A stretch of DNA of 37,485 bases from Planctomycetia bacterium (GTDB lineage: Bacteria > Planctomycetota > Planctomycetia > Pirellulales > PALSA-1355): NCBI GenBank assembly GCA_016200205.1, contig JACQFF010000219.1, forward strand, positions 1-37,485, read 5' to 3'. The position numbers and the translations under genes are program-made. The notes under the pieces were generated by a model. That model made no database searches. It saw only the letters and a program-made list of their open reading frames with translations, and was not told the origin of the DNA. Shown here one piece after another: positions 1-11,219 of the stretch (position 1 is the stretch's first letter; every line of letters starts with the position of its first letter).

Positions 1-636
1 CTTTTCGGTGATTCGACCGTGCGGGCCCGTGCCCACGATCAGCGAAAGATCGACGCCCAACTCGCGGGCTAGGCGGCGCGTGGCCGGGCCGGCGGGAGGA
101 GTCTTGCCGGCCGGCGGCTTTTCGGTCGGCGCTGGCTCCGCCGGCGCGGCGTGAGCCAGTTTGACTTTCGCCGCTGGTTTGGCGTTGGTCGCAACCTTCG
201 GCCTGGCCGCGGGCGATTGCACCTTCTGCGCGATTGCGACTTCCAGACCTACTTCTTCCTGGTCGAGCGACTGCGCAGCCGACTGAAGATCGGCGTTGAC
301 TCGTTTGTCGGTCCTGGCGATTCTCTCGGGCTTATCGGGCATCTCAGCATGCGCTTTGGCGGGCACCGGCGCTTTGGCTTTTGTCGCAGCCAGGCTGGCG
401 GCTCCTTCGACGGTCAGCAGCGAGTCGCCGACTTTGACTTTCGAGCCTTTGTGAACGTGCACCTTGGTGATGCGACCGGGAAACGGACAAGGCAGCTCCA
501 CCACGGCCTTGCCGGTTTCGATCTCCATCACGCTCTGATCGGCTTGGATCTCGTCCCCCTCTTTGACCAGCACGCTGACAATGTCGCCCGACTCGACGTT
601 CTCGCCCAAGTCCGGGACCTTGAAATCAATCGCCAT
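1..636 (-). CDS. aceF: Dihydrolipoamide acetyltransferase (PDH E2), N-terminal part, cut by window edge
   Basis: This is the E2 core subunit of pyruvate dehydrogenase, which passes the acetyl group from E1 to CoA on a swinging lipoyl arm in the cytoplasm. 212 codons are visible without a stop, so the gene continues beyond base 1. Residues 1-80 form a biotinyl/lipoyl domain; the lipoylated lysine is in MEIETGKAVVELP (about K44). An Ala/Pro/Lys-rich linker follows, then a peripheral subunit-binding domain at about 180-212 (PAGPATRRLARELGVD...GTGPHGRI). The catalytic acyltransferase domain lies outside the window. The ATG at 636 is preceded by AAGGAG (complement of 647-652) at 10-nt spacing. It is the third PDH gene on this strand, after lpd and aceE. 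E2 is far likelier than a 2-oxoglutarate or branched-chain E2 because an AceE-type E1 lies directly upstream. Confidence 0.93.
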   Translation of the reverse strand, partial: MAIDFKVPDLGENVESGDIVSVLVKEGDEIQADQSVMEIETGKAVVELPCPFPGRITKVHVHKGSKVKVGDSLLTVEGAASLAATKAKAPVPAKAHAEMPDKPERIARTDKRVNADLQSAAQSLDQEEVGLEVAIAQKVQSPAARPKVATNAKPAAKVKLAHAAPAEPAPTEKPPAGKTPPAGPATRRLARELGVDLSLIVGTGPHGRITEK

Positions 637-677
637 GGATCACTGGCTCCTTAGTCCACTTTTCTGAGTAAGACTGG

Positions 678-790
678 AACCACAAAAGCACGAAGGACAC
701 TAAGAAAGCAGAAGACCTCAATGTCGGAATCAATTGCAGCAGTCACTTTCAAATGACTTCTTCGTGTTCTTTGTGACTTTGCGGTCGGAA
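678..790. repeat. Dispersed imperfect inverted-repeat element, copy 1
   Basis: This fills the gap between aceE and aceF. The left arm, beginning AACCACAAAAGCACGAAGG, and the right arm, ending TTTGCGGTCGG, pair imperfectly over about 29 bases. Related copies lie at about 28373-28458 and 30491-30631. It resembles the CACAAAG...CTTTGTG palindromic repeats scattered through several bacterial phyla. As RNA it could fold into a long hairpin between the two PDH cistrons. Confidence 0.6.
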
Positions 791-810
791 ATCTGGACTG
801 GTTATGCGCG

Positions 811-3492
811 TTACGCTCGCAGCGGGTTGATCTTTTCCGGATCGATGCCCAAATCCTTGATCGCGGCCGCGACTCGCTTGGGCTCGATCTGGCCACGCTT
901 CGACAGTTGATAGAGGGCCGCCAGCGTGATGGCTTCCGCGTCGACTTCGAAGTGCCGTCGCAGATGCGGTCGCGTCTCGCTGCGACCGAATCCATCGGTG
1001 CCCAGCGGAAACAGCCCGCCGGGAACGAACGGGCTGACCTGCTCGGACAAGGCCCGCACGTAATCCGAAGCGGAAACGAAGGGCCCGCTCTCCCCTTTTA
1101 GCACCTGTTCGATGTACGAGGCTCGGCTCGGCTCGGTCGGATGGAGCATGTTCCAGCGCTCGGCGGCTTGCGCGTCGCGGGCCAGTTCGGTGTAGCTGGT
1201 CACGCTCCACACGTTGCTCGAGATCTGGTAGTTGTCGGCCAGCATCTCCTGCGCCCGCAGTGCTTCTCGCAAAATCGCTCCGCTGCCGAAGAGCTGCACG
1301 TGCGGCCGTTTGGACCCGGCATTTTTCGACGAGAATTTGTAGATCCCGTGAATGATTCCTTCGCCCACTCCCGCGGGCATCGCGGGATGGCGATAGTTTT
1401 CGTTTTCGACGGTGATGTAATAGATCGCGTCTTCCGAATCTTCGTACATCCGCTTCATGCCGTCGAGCACGATCGTGGCCGTTTCGTAGGCGAACGCGGG
1501 ATCGTAAGCCCGGATGGTGGGGAAGGCCAAGGCGTTGAGCAGGCTTTGGCCATCTTGATGCTGGAGCCCTTCGCCGGCCAGCGTCGTGCGACCGGCAGTG
1601 CCACCGATCAAAAAGCCCTTCGCGCGGCAATCCGCGGCCGCCCAAATGAGGTCGCCGATGCGTTGAAAGCCGAACATCGAATAGTAGATGAAAAACGGGA
1701 TCATGTTGATCCCGTGCGTGGAGTAGGCGGTGCCGGCGGCGATGAACGACGACATCGAACCGGCCTCGGTGATGCCTTCTTCCAGCAACTGGCCGTCTTT
1801 GGCTTCGCGGTAGTAGGTCAACATGCCGGAGTCGACCGGCTCGTAGAGCTGACCCACGTGGGAATAGATGCCGCACTGCCGGAATAGTCCTTCCATGCCA
1901 AAGGTGCGCGATTCGTCGGGCACGATCGGCACGATCTTCTTTCCGACCTTCTTGTCCTTCAGCAGCTTGGTCAAGAAGCCCACGAAGGCCATCGTGGTCG
2001 AGACTTCGCGGTCGCCGCTGCCCTCCAGAAACTCCTTGTAGGCATCGATCCGCGGCATCTCGCTGCGGACCGGTTTGGTCGACCGCTCGGGCACGAAGCC
2101 GCCCAGCTCCTGGCGACGCGCTTTGAGATATTGCGTTTCCTCGCTGTCTTCGGCCGGCCGGTAGAAGGGAGCTTTGCTGACCTCGTCGTCCGAGATCGGG
2201 ATGCCGAAGCGGCTGCGGAACTCGCGGAGCTCCTTCTCGCCCAGCTTTTTCTGCTGGTGCGTGACGTTGCGGCCTTCGCCCCCTTCGCCGGTGCCATAGC
2301 CCTTGATCGTTTTGGCCAGGATCACCGTGGGCTTGCCTTTGCATTCCACGGCGGCTTGGTACGCGGCATACACCTTCTCCGGATCGTGGCCGCCGCGGCG
2401 CAGCTTTTTGAGCTCTTCATCCGAAAGCGCGCGAACCATTTGAGCCAGTTCGGGATATTTTCCGAAAAAGTGTTCGCGAATGTATTCGCCGGGCATGACG
2501 GTGTACTTCTGATAGTCACCGTCGACGACTTCGCCCATTCGTTTCACCAGCAGGCCGTGCTTGTCCTTGGCCAACAGCGGATCCCAACTGTCGCCCCAAA
2601 CGACTTTGATGACGTTCCAGCCCGCGCCGCGGAAAATGCCTTCCAGCTCTTGAATGATCTTGCCGTTGCCGCGCACCGGACCATCGAGCCGTTGCAGGTT
2701 GCAGTTGATGACGAAGATCAGGTTGTCCAATTCCTCGCGCGCCGCCAGCGTAATGGCGCCGAGCGTTTCCGGTTCGTCGGTTTCGCCGTCGCCGAGGAAG
2801 GCCCAAACGTGCTGGCCGTTCGTCTGCCGGACGCCCCGATCTTGCAGGTATTTGTTGAACCGGGCCTGATAGATGGCCATGATCGGGGCCAGCCCCATCG
2901 AGACGGTGGGAAATTCCCAGAAATTGGGCATCAGCCAAGGATGCGGATACGATGACAACCCGCCCCCGTCGGCCAATTCCTGGCGGAAGTTCACCAGGTG
3001 CTTTTCATCGATCCGGCCTTCCAAAAAGGCCCGAGCATACATGCCGGGCGAAGCGTGCCCTTGGAAATAGATCTGGTCGCCCGAGTAATTGTCCCCTTTG
3101 CCTTTGAAGAAGTGGTGGAATGCCACTTCATACAACGTGGCGGCCGAGGCGTAGGTCGAAATATGTCCGCCAATGCCGTCGTTGGCCTTGTTGGCCCGCG
3201 TGACCATGGCCATCGCATTCCAGCGGATGATGCTTTTGATGCGGCGCTCGATTTCGCGGTTGCCGGGGTAGGGAGGCTGTTTATCGGCCCCAATGGTATT
3301 GATGTAGGGGGTGTTGGCCGTGAATGGCAGTTCGATCCCCTCACGGTGGGCCGCCTCGCTCAGTTCGGTAAGCAAAAAGCTGACCCGTTCTGGACCATGG
3401 TTCTCCAGCACGCTACGTAGCGATTCGAGCCATTCCGCGGTTTCCAGCGGATCGGGATCCGTCTGCGAAGGAATGGTGTCAACTTGGGCCAT
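811..3492 (-). CDS. aceE: Pyruvate dehydrogenase E1 component, homodimeric type
   Basis: AceE decarboxylates pyruvate with thiamine diphosphate and acetylates the E2 lipoyl group. At 893 residues it matches the size of the homodimeric AceE family (E. coli 887). Visible features are the N-terminal region with the GGHISTYASAATLYEVAFHH stretch (about 108-127), and the ThDP/Mg motif, which starts at GDGETDEPE (234-242) and closes at NCNLQRLDGPVRGN (263-276). The transketolase-like central and C-terminal domains are complete. A longer reading frame opens at 3552, but I chose the ATG at 3492: GGAG lies 7 bases before it and the protein then starts as the family does. It is followed after 174 bp by aceF and preceded by lpd; all three face left and presumably supply one complex. 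Confidence 0.97.
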   Translation of the reverse strand: MAQVDTIPSQTDPDPLETAEWLESLRSVLENHGPERVSFLLTELSEAAHREGIELPFTANTPYINTIGADKQPPYPGNREIERRIKSIIRWNAMAMVTRANKANDGIGGHISTYASAATLYEVAFHHFFKGKGDNYSGDQIYFQGHASPGMYARAFLEGRIDEKHLVNFRQELADGGGLSSYPHPWLMPNFWEFPTVSMGLAPIMAIYQARFNKYLQDRGVRQTNGQHVWAFLGDGETDEPETLGAITLAAREELDNLIFVINCNLQRLDGPVRGNGKIIQELEGIFRGAGWNVIKVVWGDSWDPLLAKDKHGLLVKRMGEVVDGDYQKYTVMPGEYIREHFFGKYPELAQMVRALSDEELKKLRRGGHDPEKVYAAYQAAVECKGKPTVILAKTIKGYGTGEGGEGRNVTHQQKKLGEKELREFRSRFGIPISDDEVSKAPFYRPAEDSEETQYLKARRQELGGFVPERSTKPVRSEMPRIDAYKEFLEGSGDREVSTTMAFVGFLTKLLKDKKVGKKIVPIVPDESRTFGMEGLFRQCGIYSHVGQLYEPVDSGMLTYYREAKDGQLLEEGITEAGSMSSFIAAGTAYSTHGINMIPFFIYYSMFGFQRIGDLIWAAADCRAKGFLIGGTAGRTTLAGEGLQHQDGQSLLNALAFPTIRAYDPAFAYETATIVLDGMKRMYEDSEDAIYYITVENENYRHPAMPAGVGEGIIHGIYKFSSKNAGSKRPHVQLFGSGAILREALRAQEMLADNYQISSNVWSVTSYTELARDAQAAERWNMLHPTEPSRASYIEQVLKGESGPFVSASDYVRALSEQVSPFVPGGLFPLGTDGFGRSETRPHLRRHFEVDAEAITLAALYQLSKRGQIEPKRVAAAIKDLGIDPEKINPLRA

Positions 3493-3937
3493 ATCCAGAC
3501 TCCATGCAAAGGCGGGTAATGCTCGGCGGCCGGACGCTGGGGCGGTGTGCAACTCGGCGTGGTCCGGCCATTTCCAATGTCCCTATCAAGACCTAGGTAG
3601 CCAATGGACCAAGGACGACCACCGGGAGCCCTGGAAAACAGGGCGCTTGATGAGGTGTACCTGCTGCATTCGCTACCTAAAAATCAATATATTTGCCGGG
3701 TTGTGGGGATTAGACAACCATAGCACAGGCGGCTAAATCGGCTGCTGAATTATCCCCCAATCGGGCATTCTGGTAAAGGGCTGTAAGTCCATGCGGCATA
3801 GCCCGTTTTGCCACGTTGCATCCCAGCCTCGAAAACGCCGCTCGCTCACGCAACCTTCCGACCAACCCGACACGCAAGCCAGTGCTAATCCGAACCGCTC
3901 CCTCGCTTGTAATTCTGGTTGGTATTTTCTTACCTCC
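3493..3937. other. Intergenic region between lpd and aceE
   Basis: These 445 bases hold no convincing gene; the frames crossing them do not have the codon pattern of the flanking genes. The only structured items are the candidate aceE promoter described separately and an A/T-rich patch at 3679-3693. No U-tailed hairpin was seen after lpd. Confidence 0.5.
3749..3777 (-). promoter_or_regulatory. Candidate promoter for aceE
   Basis: Read on the minus strand, TTTACC (complement of 3772-3777) and GATAAT (complement of 3749-3754) are separated by exactly 17 bases. They match the sigma70 hexamers at 4/6 and 5/6 positions. It would give a 5' leader of about 250 bases before aceE. It fits aceE being transcribed separately from lpd, but no experiment supports it. 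Confidence 0.35.
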
Positions 3938-5365
3938 TTAGGTCTTGCGCGCGGGTCGAGGACGGTAAATCTCGGTGGCCGAGCCCAGAAACGTTTCGGC
4001 GGCGTTGCCGAGCGTTTCGCTCAAGGTTGGGTGTGGATGGATCGATTCGGCCATGTCGCGGGCCGTGGCACCCATCTCGATCGCCACCACCGCCTCGGTG
4101 AGGATATCGCCGGCATTCACGCCCACTATGCCGATTCCGAGAATGCGCTCGCTGTCCGGATCGATCAGCAGTTTGGTAAAACCGTCGGTGCGGCCGAGCG
4201 ACTGAGCGCGACCACTGGCGGCCCAGGGGTATCTGGCGACTTCGACGGCGATATTTTCCGCCTTGGCTTGTTCTTCGGTCAATCCGGCCCAGGCGATCTC
4301 CGGATCGGTGAAGACGATCGCGGGAATGGCTTGCGGAGTGAAGGCGGCCGGCTCGCCGAGCAGGGCCTCGACGGCGACTTTACCCTGGTGCATCGCTTTG
4401 TGCGCGAGCATTGGCTCGCCCGCCACGTCGCCGATCGCCGATATGTGTGGATCGGCCGTGCGCTGTTGATCGTCGATCGTGACAAAACCTTTTTCGTCGA
4501 GCTCGACTTGCGTGTTTTCCAGCCCAAGCCCGGCGCTATTGGGCCGGCGGCCAACCGACACCAGCACGCGACTGAAGTTCTCGCTGCGGCGGCCCTTGGC
4601 GTCTTCGAACCCGACTTCGATCGCGCTACCCTGGTCGGAGAGCGATACGACCTTGGTCTCCAAATAAATCGCGGCGAAGATTTTCTTCAGCCGGTCTTCG
4701 AGCGGCTTGACCAGATCGCGGTCGGCCAGGGGCAACAGCGTCGGCGTAAGCTCCACGACGCTGACTTTCGAGCCCAACTCGGCGTATACGGTCCCCAATT
4801 CCAAACCGATGTAGCCGCCGCCGATGACCAGCAAACTTTCTGGCACGTCGGCTAATTCCAAGGCCCCGGTCGAGTCCATCACCCGATCGGTCGGCAGTTT
4901 GAAAGCTGAAGGCATCGCGGGGATCGAGCCCGATGCCAAAATGCAATGTTCGAATTTCAGGCGGTTATCGGAGTAGGTAGACGGATCACCCCCTTCGAGC
5001 TTGAGCGTCTGCGAATCCTCGAACGAGGCGCGGGCCTGGATGACTTGCACTTTCCGCTTTTTGGCAAGTTGCTTCAGCCCGCCGGAAAGGTTCGCCAGCA
5101 CTTTGTCCTTGCGGCTGCGCATGGCATTAATGTCGATCGAGGGGGCCGGATAGTTGATTCCCCAGTCGTGCATTTCTCGGGTTTCGCTGATCACGCGGGC
5201 CACGTGCAACAGGGCCTTGGAGGGGATGCAACCTTTGAGCAGGCAAACGCCGCCTAGCTGCGGTTCGGCCTCGATCATCGTGACTTGCATGCCCAGGTCG
5301 GCCGCCAAAAATGCCGCCGAGTATCCGCCCGGCCCACCGCCAAGCACAACCAGTTGAGTCTCCAT
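3938..5365 (-). CDS. lpd: Dihydrolipoamide dehydrogenase (E3)
   Basis: This FAD-dependent disulfide oxidoreductase reoxidises dihydrolipoyl groups on E2 and passes electrons to NAD+. The 475-residue length is normal. The N-terminal dinucleotide fold is GGGPGGYSAA (9-18). The redox-active disulfide is C41/C46 in GGVCLLKGCIPSK. The NAD-binding fold is VIGGGYIGLELG, and a second FAD contact is in ISAIGDVAGEPMLAH. The interface motif HPHPTLSET near 443-451 carries the catalytic His-Glu pair. The ATG at 5365 follows a GGAAAG-like ribosome site. It lies upstream of aceE and aceF on the same strand, so it is most likely the E3 of the PDH complex, though it may serve other 2-oxoacid dehydrogenases as well. 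Confidence 0.97.
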   Translation of the reverse strand: METQLVVLGGGPGGYSAAFLAADLGMQVTMIEAEPQLGGVCLLKGCIPSKALLHVARVISETREMHDWGINYPAPSIDINAMRSRKDKVLANLSGGLKQLAKKRKVQVIQARASFEDSQTLKLEGGDPSTYSDNRLKFEHCILASGSIPAMPSAFKLPTDRVMDSTGALELADVPESLLVIGGGYIGLELGTVYAELGSKVSVVELTPTLLPLADRDLVKPLEDRLKKIFAAIYLETKVVSLSDQGSAIEVGFEDAKGRRSENFSRVLVSVGRRPNSAGLGLENTQVELDEKGFVTIDDQQRTADPHISAIGDVAGEPMLAHKAMHQGKVAVEALLGEPAAFTPQAIPAIVFTDPEIAWAGLTEEQAKAENIAVEVARYPWAASGRAQSLGRTDGFTKLLIDPDSERILGIGIVGVNAGDILTEAVVAIEMGATARDMAESIHPHPTLSETLGNAAETFLGSATEIYRPRPARKT

Positions 5366-5564
5366 GGCAGAATCTTTCCGTGAATCGCGTGCGTTAAGAT
5401 ACGTAAACCGGCCTGAGGCAGGACGATTGCTTTTTTTGTCGATCGAACAAACGGCCCATCATACCCGGCTGCTGCTGGTGCTCAAGCCGGTTTTCGTTTT
5501 GCACGTCTGACCGGCAGTGGGTTTGGTGGCTGTGCATTCGAGGTGTGCACGACGGAGCGTTGGC

Positions 5565-6671
5565 TCAGGGCGAAGCTCCCTGTTGCTTGAGGAATTCGAG
5601 CATGTAGTCGCGTAGCGCCACCACGCCCTCGCGCGGCATTGCATTATAGATCGAGGCCCTGATTCCGCCCACCGAGCGATGACCCTTGAGATCGACCAGG
5701 TCGCGGCCTTGGGCTCCTTTGATGAAGGCCGCTTCCAGCTCGGGGTTTTGCATCCGCCAGGTGACGTTCATCATCGAGCGGCTGTCAGCTCGGGCGTGGC
5801 CAGCGTAGAAGCCAGGATGCTGATCCAGCACGTCGTACAGGAGCCTGGCCTTCGCGCGGTTGATCTCCGCCATTTTGGCCAGTCCGCCGATGTCGTTTTT
5901 CAGCCAGCGCGCAATCAAGAGCAGCACGTAGACACCGAATACCGGCGGGGTGTTGTAGTGCGAGTCGTTGGCCGCCTGCAGCTTGTAGTCGAGCATCGGA
6001 GGCAAGCCCTGGGGCACACGCGCAAGCAGGTCGTCGCGAACGATCACGACCGTGAGGCCGGCAATGCCCGCGTTCTTTTGGGCACAGGCGTAAATCAGCC
6101 CATAACGGTCGACGGCAATCGGGCGGGAAAGGAAATTGCTCGAAGCGTCGCACACCAGCGGGATCGAGCCGGTGTCGGGCTGGGAGGGAAACTCAACGCC
6201 CTGAATCGTCTCGTTCGACGTGATGTGGACATAAGCTGCATTCGGGCTGAATTTCAATTCGCTCTGGGCCGGCAAATAGGAGTAGTTGCCGGCCTTGCCC
6301 CCCTCCCACACCGAGCGGGCGGCTCCTTCGCGCTTGGCTTCCTCAAAGGCCTTGGTGCCCCAACTGCCGGTCAGAACGTAGTCGGCCGTTCGGCCGGTGC
6401 CGCGCAAGAAATTCATCGGCAGCATGGAAAATTGCAAGCTCGCGCCACCTTGCAGAAACAGAATGCTGTAGCCGGCCGGAACGCCCAGCAGTTCGCCAAG
6501 GAGCGCTTTTGATTCGGCAAGAATGTCGTCGAAAGCTTTCGAGCGGTGGCTGATTTCCAAAATCGACATGCCCTGGCCGTCGAGTTCCACGACCGCGCGC
6601 TGGGCCTCTTCCAAAACTTTGACCGGCAATACGGCCGGGCCTGGCGAAAAGTTAAACACTCGCTTGGACAT
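5565..6671 (-). CDS. serC: Phosphoserine aminotransferase
   Basis: SerC is a PLP enzyme that converts 3-phosphohydroxypyruvate and glutamate to phosphoserine in the serine pathway, and takes part in pyridoxal phosphate synthesis in some bacteria. The 368 residues match the family size. The start is typical (RVFNFSPGPAVLP), with the substrate-contacting ISHRSKAF (40-47), FLQGGASLQF (72-81), TGSWGTKAFEEAK (101-113) and the PLP lysine K199 in YACAQKNAGIAG. An in-frame start exists at 6692, but GGAGAG nine bases before the ATG at 6671 and the family's usual start favour 6671. It lies 199 bp upstream of lpd on the same strand; whether they are co-transcribed is open. Confidence 0.97.
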   Translation of the reverse strand: MSKRVFNFSPGPAVLPVKVLEEAQRAVVELDGQGMSILEISHRSKAFDDILAESKALLGELLGVPAGYSILFLQGGASLQFSMLPMNFLRGTGRTADYVLTGSWGTKAFEEAKREGAARSVWEGGKAGNYSYLPAQSELKFSPNAAYVHITSNETIQGVEFPSQPDTGSIPLVCDASSNFLSRPIAVDRYGLIYACAQKNAGIAGLTVVIVRDDLLARVPQGLPPMLDYKLQAANDSHYNTPPVFGVYVLLLIARWLKNDIGGLAKMAEINRAKARLLYDVLDQHPGFYAGHARADSRSMMNVTWRMQNPELEAAFIKGAQGRDLVDLKGHRSVGGIRASIYNAMPREGVVALRDYMLEFLKQQGASP

Positions 6672-6711
6672 AAAATGGGGCTCTCCGGTCACGCGTCAAC
6701 GGAAAACGCCG

Positions 6712-6740
6712 AATATCGCATGCTCGGCCCATCTCGGCAA
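6712..6740 (-). promoter_or_regulatory. Candidate promoter for serC
   Basis: On the minus strand TTGCCG (complement of 6735-6740) and GATATT (complement of 6712-6717) are 17 bases apart. Each matches the sigma70 consensus at 4/6 positions. Transcription would begin about 35 bases before the serC start. Plausible but weak. Confidence 0.35.
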
Positions 6741-6889
6741 TCGACAGTTTTTGACGGTGTAGGCGCGGAGCAGCGTCCCGTCGCGAGATATAATGTGAAC
6801 CCCCCATGGCGCGGAGGGGGGCCGACCTTGCTCTGCTACTGGGAATAACAGCGGAACCTTGTCTACATTGCCGCGAGAAAGCCACGATT

Positions 6890-7066
6890 ATGCCGCAATC
6901 GTCCGTCGAACCGATCATTGATGCCTGGGCGCAGGTAGGGCACACCGGCCCGCTCATGCCGTCCGAAACCGGGCGTCCGGTTCCATATCTCGATGAGGTG
7001 GCCCTCACGTTTCCGGAATTGCGCATCGTGGCGGGACATATCGGGCATCCTTTTAGAATCATAGAA
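6890..7066 (+). pseudogene. Remnant of an amidohydrolase-family metal-dependent hydrolase
   Basis: About 59 codons, in frame with the following gene, read like parts of an amidohydrolase_2-family protein. There is an N-terminal-like IIDAW, then the conserved stretch QVGHTGPLMPSETGRPVPY, then LDEVALTFPELRIVAGHIGH. Family members have roughly 280-400 residues and further metal-binding motifs that are absent here. I therefore read it as a decayed fragment with an internal deletion and a lost C-terminus. It runs without a stop into the epimerase gene at 7079, so automated calls may fuse the two by starting at 6806. A TATAAT hexamer at 6789-6794 lies upstream, without a good -35. The family match is from memory of the motif, not a search. 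Confidence 0.6.
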
Positions 7067-7078
7067 AGAGAGCGTGCG

Positions 7079-7981
7079 ATGAAGATTCTCATTTCCGGCG
7101 CGTCGGGATTGATCGGCTCGTCGCTCGCTTTCACGCTGAACACGGCCGGGCATTCGTTAAACCGGCTGGTCCGTGACGCATCGCTCGCAGCGGCCGGCGA
7201 CGTGGTTTGGAATCCCACGAGCGGAGAACTCGCAGCGGCGGCGCTAGATCCTTTCGATGCCATCGTCCATCTGGCCGGCGAAAGCATCGCCGCGGGGCGC
7301 TGGACGGTTCAAAAGAAAGCTCGCATTCGCGCCAGCCGCGTCGATCTCACGCGCACTATTGCCGAAGCGCTAGCCAAGTTGCCGCCGCGGCCCAGAACGC
7401 TCGTCAGCGCATCGGCCATCGGTTTTTATGGTAATCGCGGCGACGAGTCGCTCGACGAATCGAGCGCACCGGGTAATGACTTTTTGGCCGATGTCTGCCA
7501 GGCCTGGGAAGCCGCCACGGAACAGGCCGCCAAAGCCGGCGCGCGCGTCGTCAATTCGCGCTTTGGCGTGGTGCTCAGCGGACAGGGAGGAGCGCTTAAA
7601 AAAATGTTGTTGCCGTTTCGCATGGGCCTGGGCGGCAAGATCGGCAGCGGGCGACAATTCATGAGTTGGGTGGCGCTGGATGACGTCGTCGGCGCGATTC
7701 TCCATTGCCTGAGCAGCGAAACTTTGCGCGGCCCAGTCAATATCGTCGCCCCAAATCCGGTGACCAATTTGGAATTCACCAAAACGCTCGGCCGCGTGCT
7801 GTCGCGTCCCACCATCTTTCCCATGCCGGCCGTGGCCGCCCGGGCCGCTTTTGGAGAAATGGCCGACGCGTTGCTGCTGTCCAGCCAGCGAGTGCGGCCG
7901 GCCAAATTGCTCGGCGCCGGCTACGCATTCAAATTCCCAACACTCGGGCCGGCGATGCGCCACGTTTTGCAGCGCCGGTAG
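7079..7981 (+). CDS. TIGR01777-family NAD(P)-dependent epimerase/oxidoreductase (YfcH/SDR39U1-like)
   Basis: This is an atypical short-chain dehydrogenase; the substrate of the family is not settled. The 300 residues start with the Rossmann motif ISGASGLIGSSLA (4-16). Other family marks are VHLAGESIAAGRW, the SASAIGFYGNRGDE segment with the YxxxR-type catalytic area, NSRFGVVLSGQGGALKKML, and WVALDDVVGAILHCL. The C-terminal NIVAPNPVTNLEFTKTLGRVL and FGEMADALLLSSQRVRPAKL match the usual C-terminal (DUF1731-like) end. The reading frame is open back to 6806, but the upstream part looks like a piece of an unrelated hydrolase. The ATG at 7079 restores the normal family N-terminus and has a purine-rich AGAAAGAGAG upstream. 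Confidence 0.9.
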   Translation: MKILISGASGLIGSSLAFTLNTAGHSLNRLVRDASLAAAGDVVWNPTSGELAAAALDPFDAIVHLAGESIAAGRWTVQKKARIRASRVDLTRTIAEALAKLPPRPRTLVSASAIGFYGNRGDESLDESSAPGNDFLADVCQAWEAATEQAAKAGARVVNSRFGVVLSGQGGALKKMLLPFRMGLGGKIGSGRQFMSWVALDDVVGAILHCLSSETLRGPVNIVAPNPVTNLEFTKTLGRVLSRPTIFPMPAVAARAAFGEMADALLLSSQRVRPAKLLGAGYAFKFPTLGPAMRHVLQRR

Positions 7982-8209
7982 CAGCGGACTGAAACAGATC
8001 TGGCGCCCTTTCTAGCGACCCCTCTGCGGGCTGTGACCCGGGGGAGTTCCCGAAATTCGCATTCGTGCCTGCAACAACGCACCCCCCGCGCCGCGCGGTC
8101 AATACGTGTTGTATCGGATGATTATGGCCCGGCGGGCGACGGGAAATATCGCGCTCGATCGCGCGGCGGAATGGGGCGCAATTTTTTTGCGCAATTTTAA
8201 TGCGCCTGA

Positions 8210-8218
8210 TGGTAAGAT
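8210..8218 (+). promoter_or_regulatory. Candidate extended -10 promoter element
   Basis: TGGTAAGAT fits an extended -10 (TGnTAAGAT) and lies about 58 bases before the small ORF at 8277. No good -35 was seen at 16-18 bases; TTGCGC at 8188-8193 is 19 bases away. The 17 bases from the -10 onward (TAAGATTCGGCTTGTGG) recur with one change at 13920-13936, at the -10 of the integron promoter. Confidence 0.35.
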
Positions 8219-8276
8219 TCGGCTTGTGGCAGCCTCTAGCCAAGGCCGGCGAATTGCACATCGCCAGGGGGATGCC

Positions 8277-8609
8277 GTGGCGAGCGACGTATTGAATCAT
8301 GGTCCCGAAACGCCCGCCGAGGAACTGCGCTTCGAGACCGCCCAGCACGCGGCACGCGTCTACGAGCGGGCCAAATTGTTTCGGATCGTCGTCGTTTTTG
8401 CCGCGTTCGCCGTGTCGGTCGCGCGAGTGGTGTTTCCCATGTTGTTCCCTCTGGTGGGTAATGCGCCGATCAGCGCGCCGGCCCTGGTGGGAATCTCTCG
8501 TTTTGCGTCGTTCTACGCTATCAGCCTTGAATTGTCGGCCCGAGTGCAATGCCAAGATTGCCTCAAGCAATACGAGGCTTCTCTTCGCGCGACGCGGCGA
8601 TCCGACTGA
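8277..8609 (+). CDS. Small hypothetical membrane protein
   Basis: I do not recognise this 110-residue product. The GTG at 8277 follows AGGGG at 5-6 bases, and from there on codon choice resembles the flanking genes (mostly G or C in third position). Residues 1-32 are charged and probably helical (TPAEELRFETAQHAARVYERA). A hydrophobic stretch follows (IVVVFAAFAVSVARVVFPML, about 36-55) and then a weaker one. The C-terminus has CQDC. A longer frame reaches back to 8106 but its first part does not look coding. The opposite strand also has an open frame, rich in Arg and His, which I take as a shadow. Confidence 0.45.
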   Translation: MASDVLNHGPETPAEELRFETAQHAARVYERAKLFRIVVVFAAFAVSVARVVFPMLFPLVGNAPISAPALVGISRFASFYAISLELSARVQCQDCLKQYEASLRATRRSD

Positions 8610-8664
8610 TCGATTCAGCTATTGTCGTTCGGCAATGCGCCAATGCGCGACATCGAACGAGAGG

Positions 8665-11019
<2,355 letters not shown>

Positions 11020-11074
11020 TTTCTTCTCCGAATACGCGTTGGTTCTTTCCCGGTCCCGACCCGGCCTGAGCCCT

Positions 11075-11103
11075 AGTATCGTCTATCTGGTTCGTGGTAT
11101 CAA
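11075..11103 (-). promoter_or_regulatory. Promoter candidate for the PQQ dehydrogenase
   Basis: On the minus strand TTGATA (complement of 11098-11103; 5/6 to consensus) and GATACT (complement of 11075-11080; 4/6) lie exactly 17 bases apart. They are about 55 bases before the start codon at 11019. This is one of the better sigma70-like pairs in the window. Confidence 0.5.
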
Positions 11104-11219
11104 ACGGCTTTGGGGTCTATTTCGAGTCGGTGAATTGGGGCGAGTGATCGAGGAAACAAAAGCGATAAATCCATTGATTGACGGCCGCGGTGATTGGTGG
11201 CCGATCTAGCAAGTGATAA

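Noticed and set aside
749-2344. 531-codon frame on the minus strand inside aceE
   Set aside because: It overlaps the clear aceE frame and reads as Arg/His-rich noise; its tail comes from the dispersed repeat.
5466-5500. Hairpin CCGGCT...AGCCGG followed by TTTTCGTTTT
   Set aside because: It has a T-run only on the plus strand, where no gene ends, while serC and lpd run on the minus strand, so it is not a fitting terminator.
7929-8570. 213-codon minus-strand frame after the epimerase
   Set aside because: It is rich in Arg, His and Gln with no hydrophobic core, and opposite the better-supported small plus-strand ORF.
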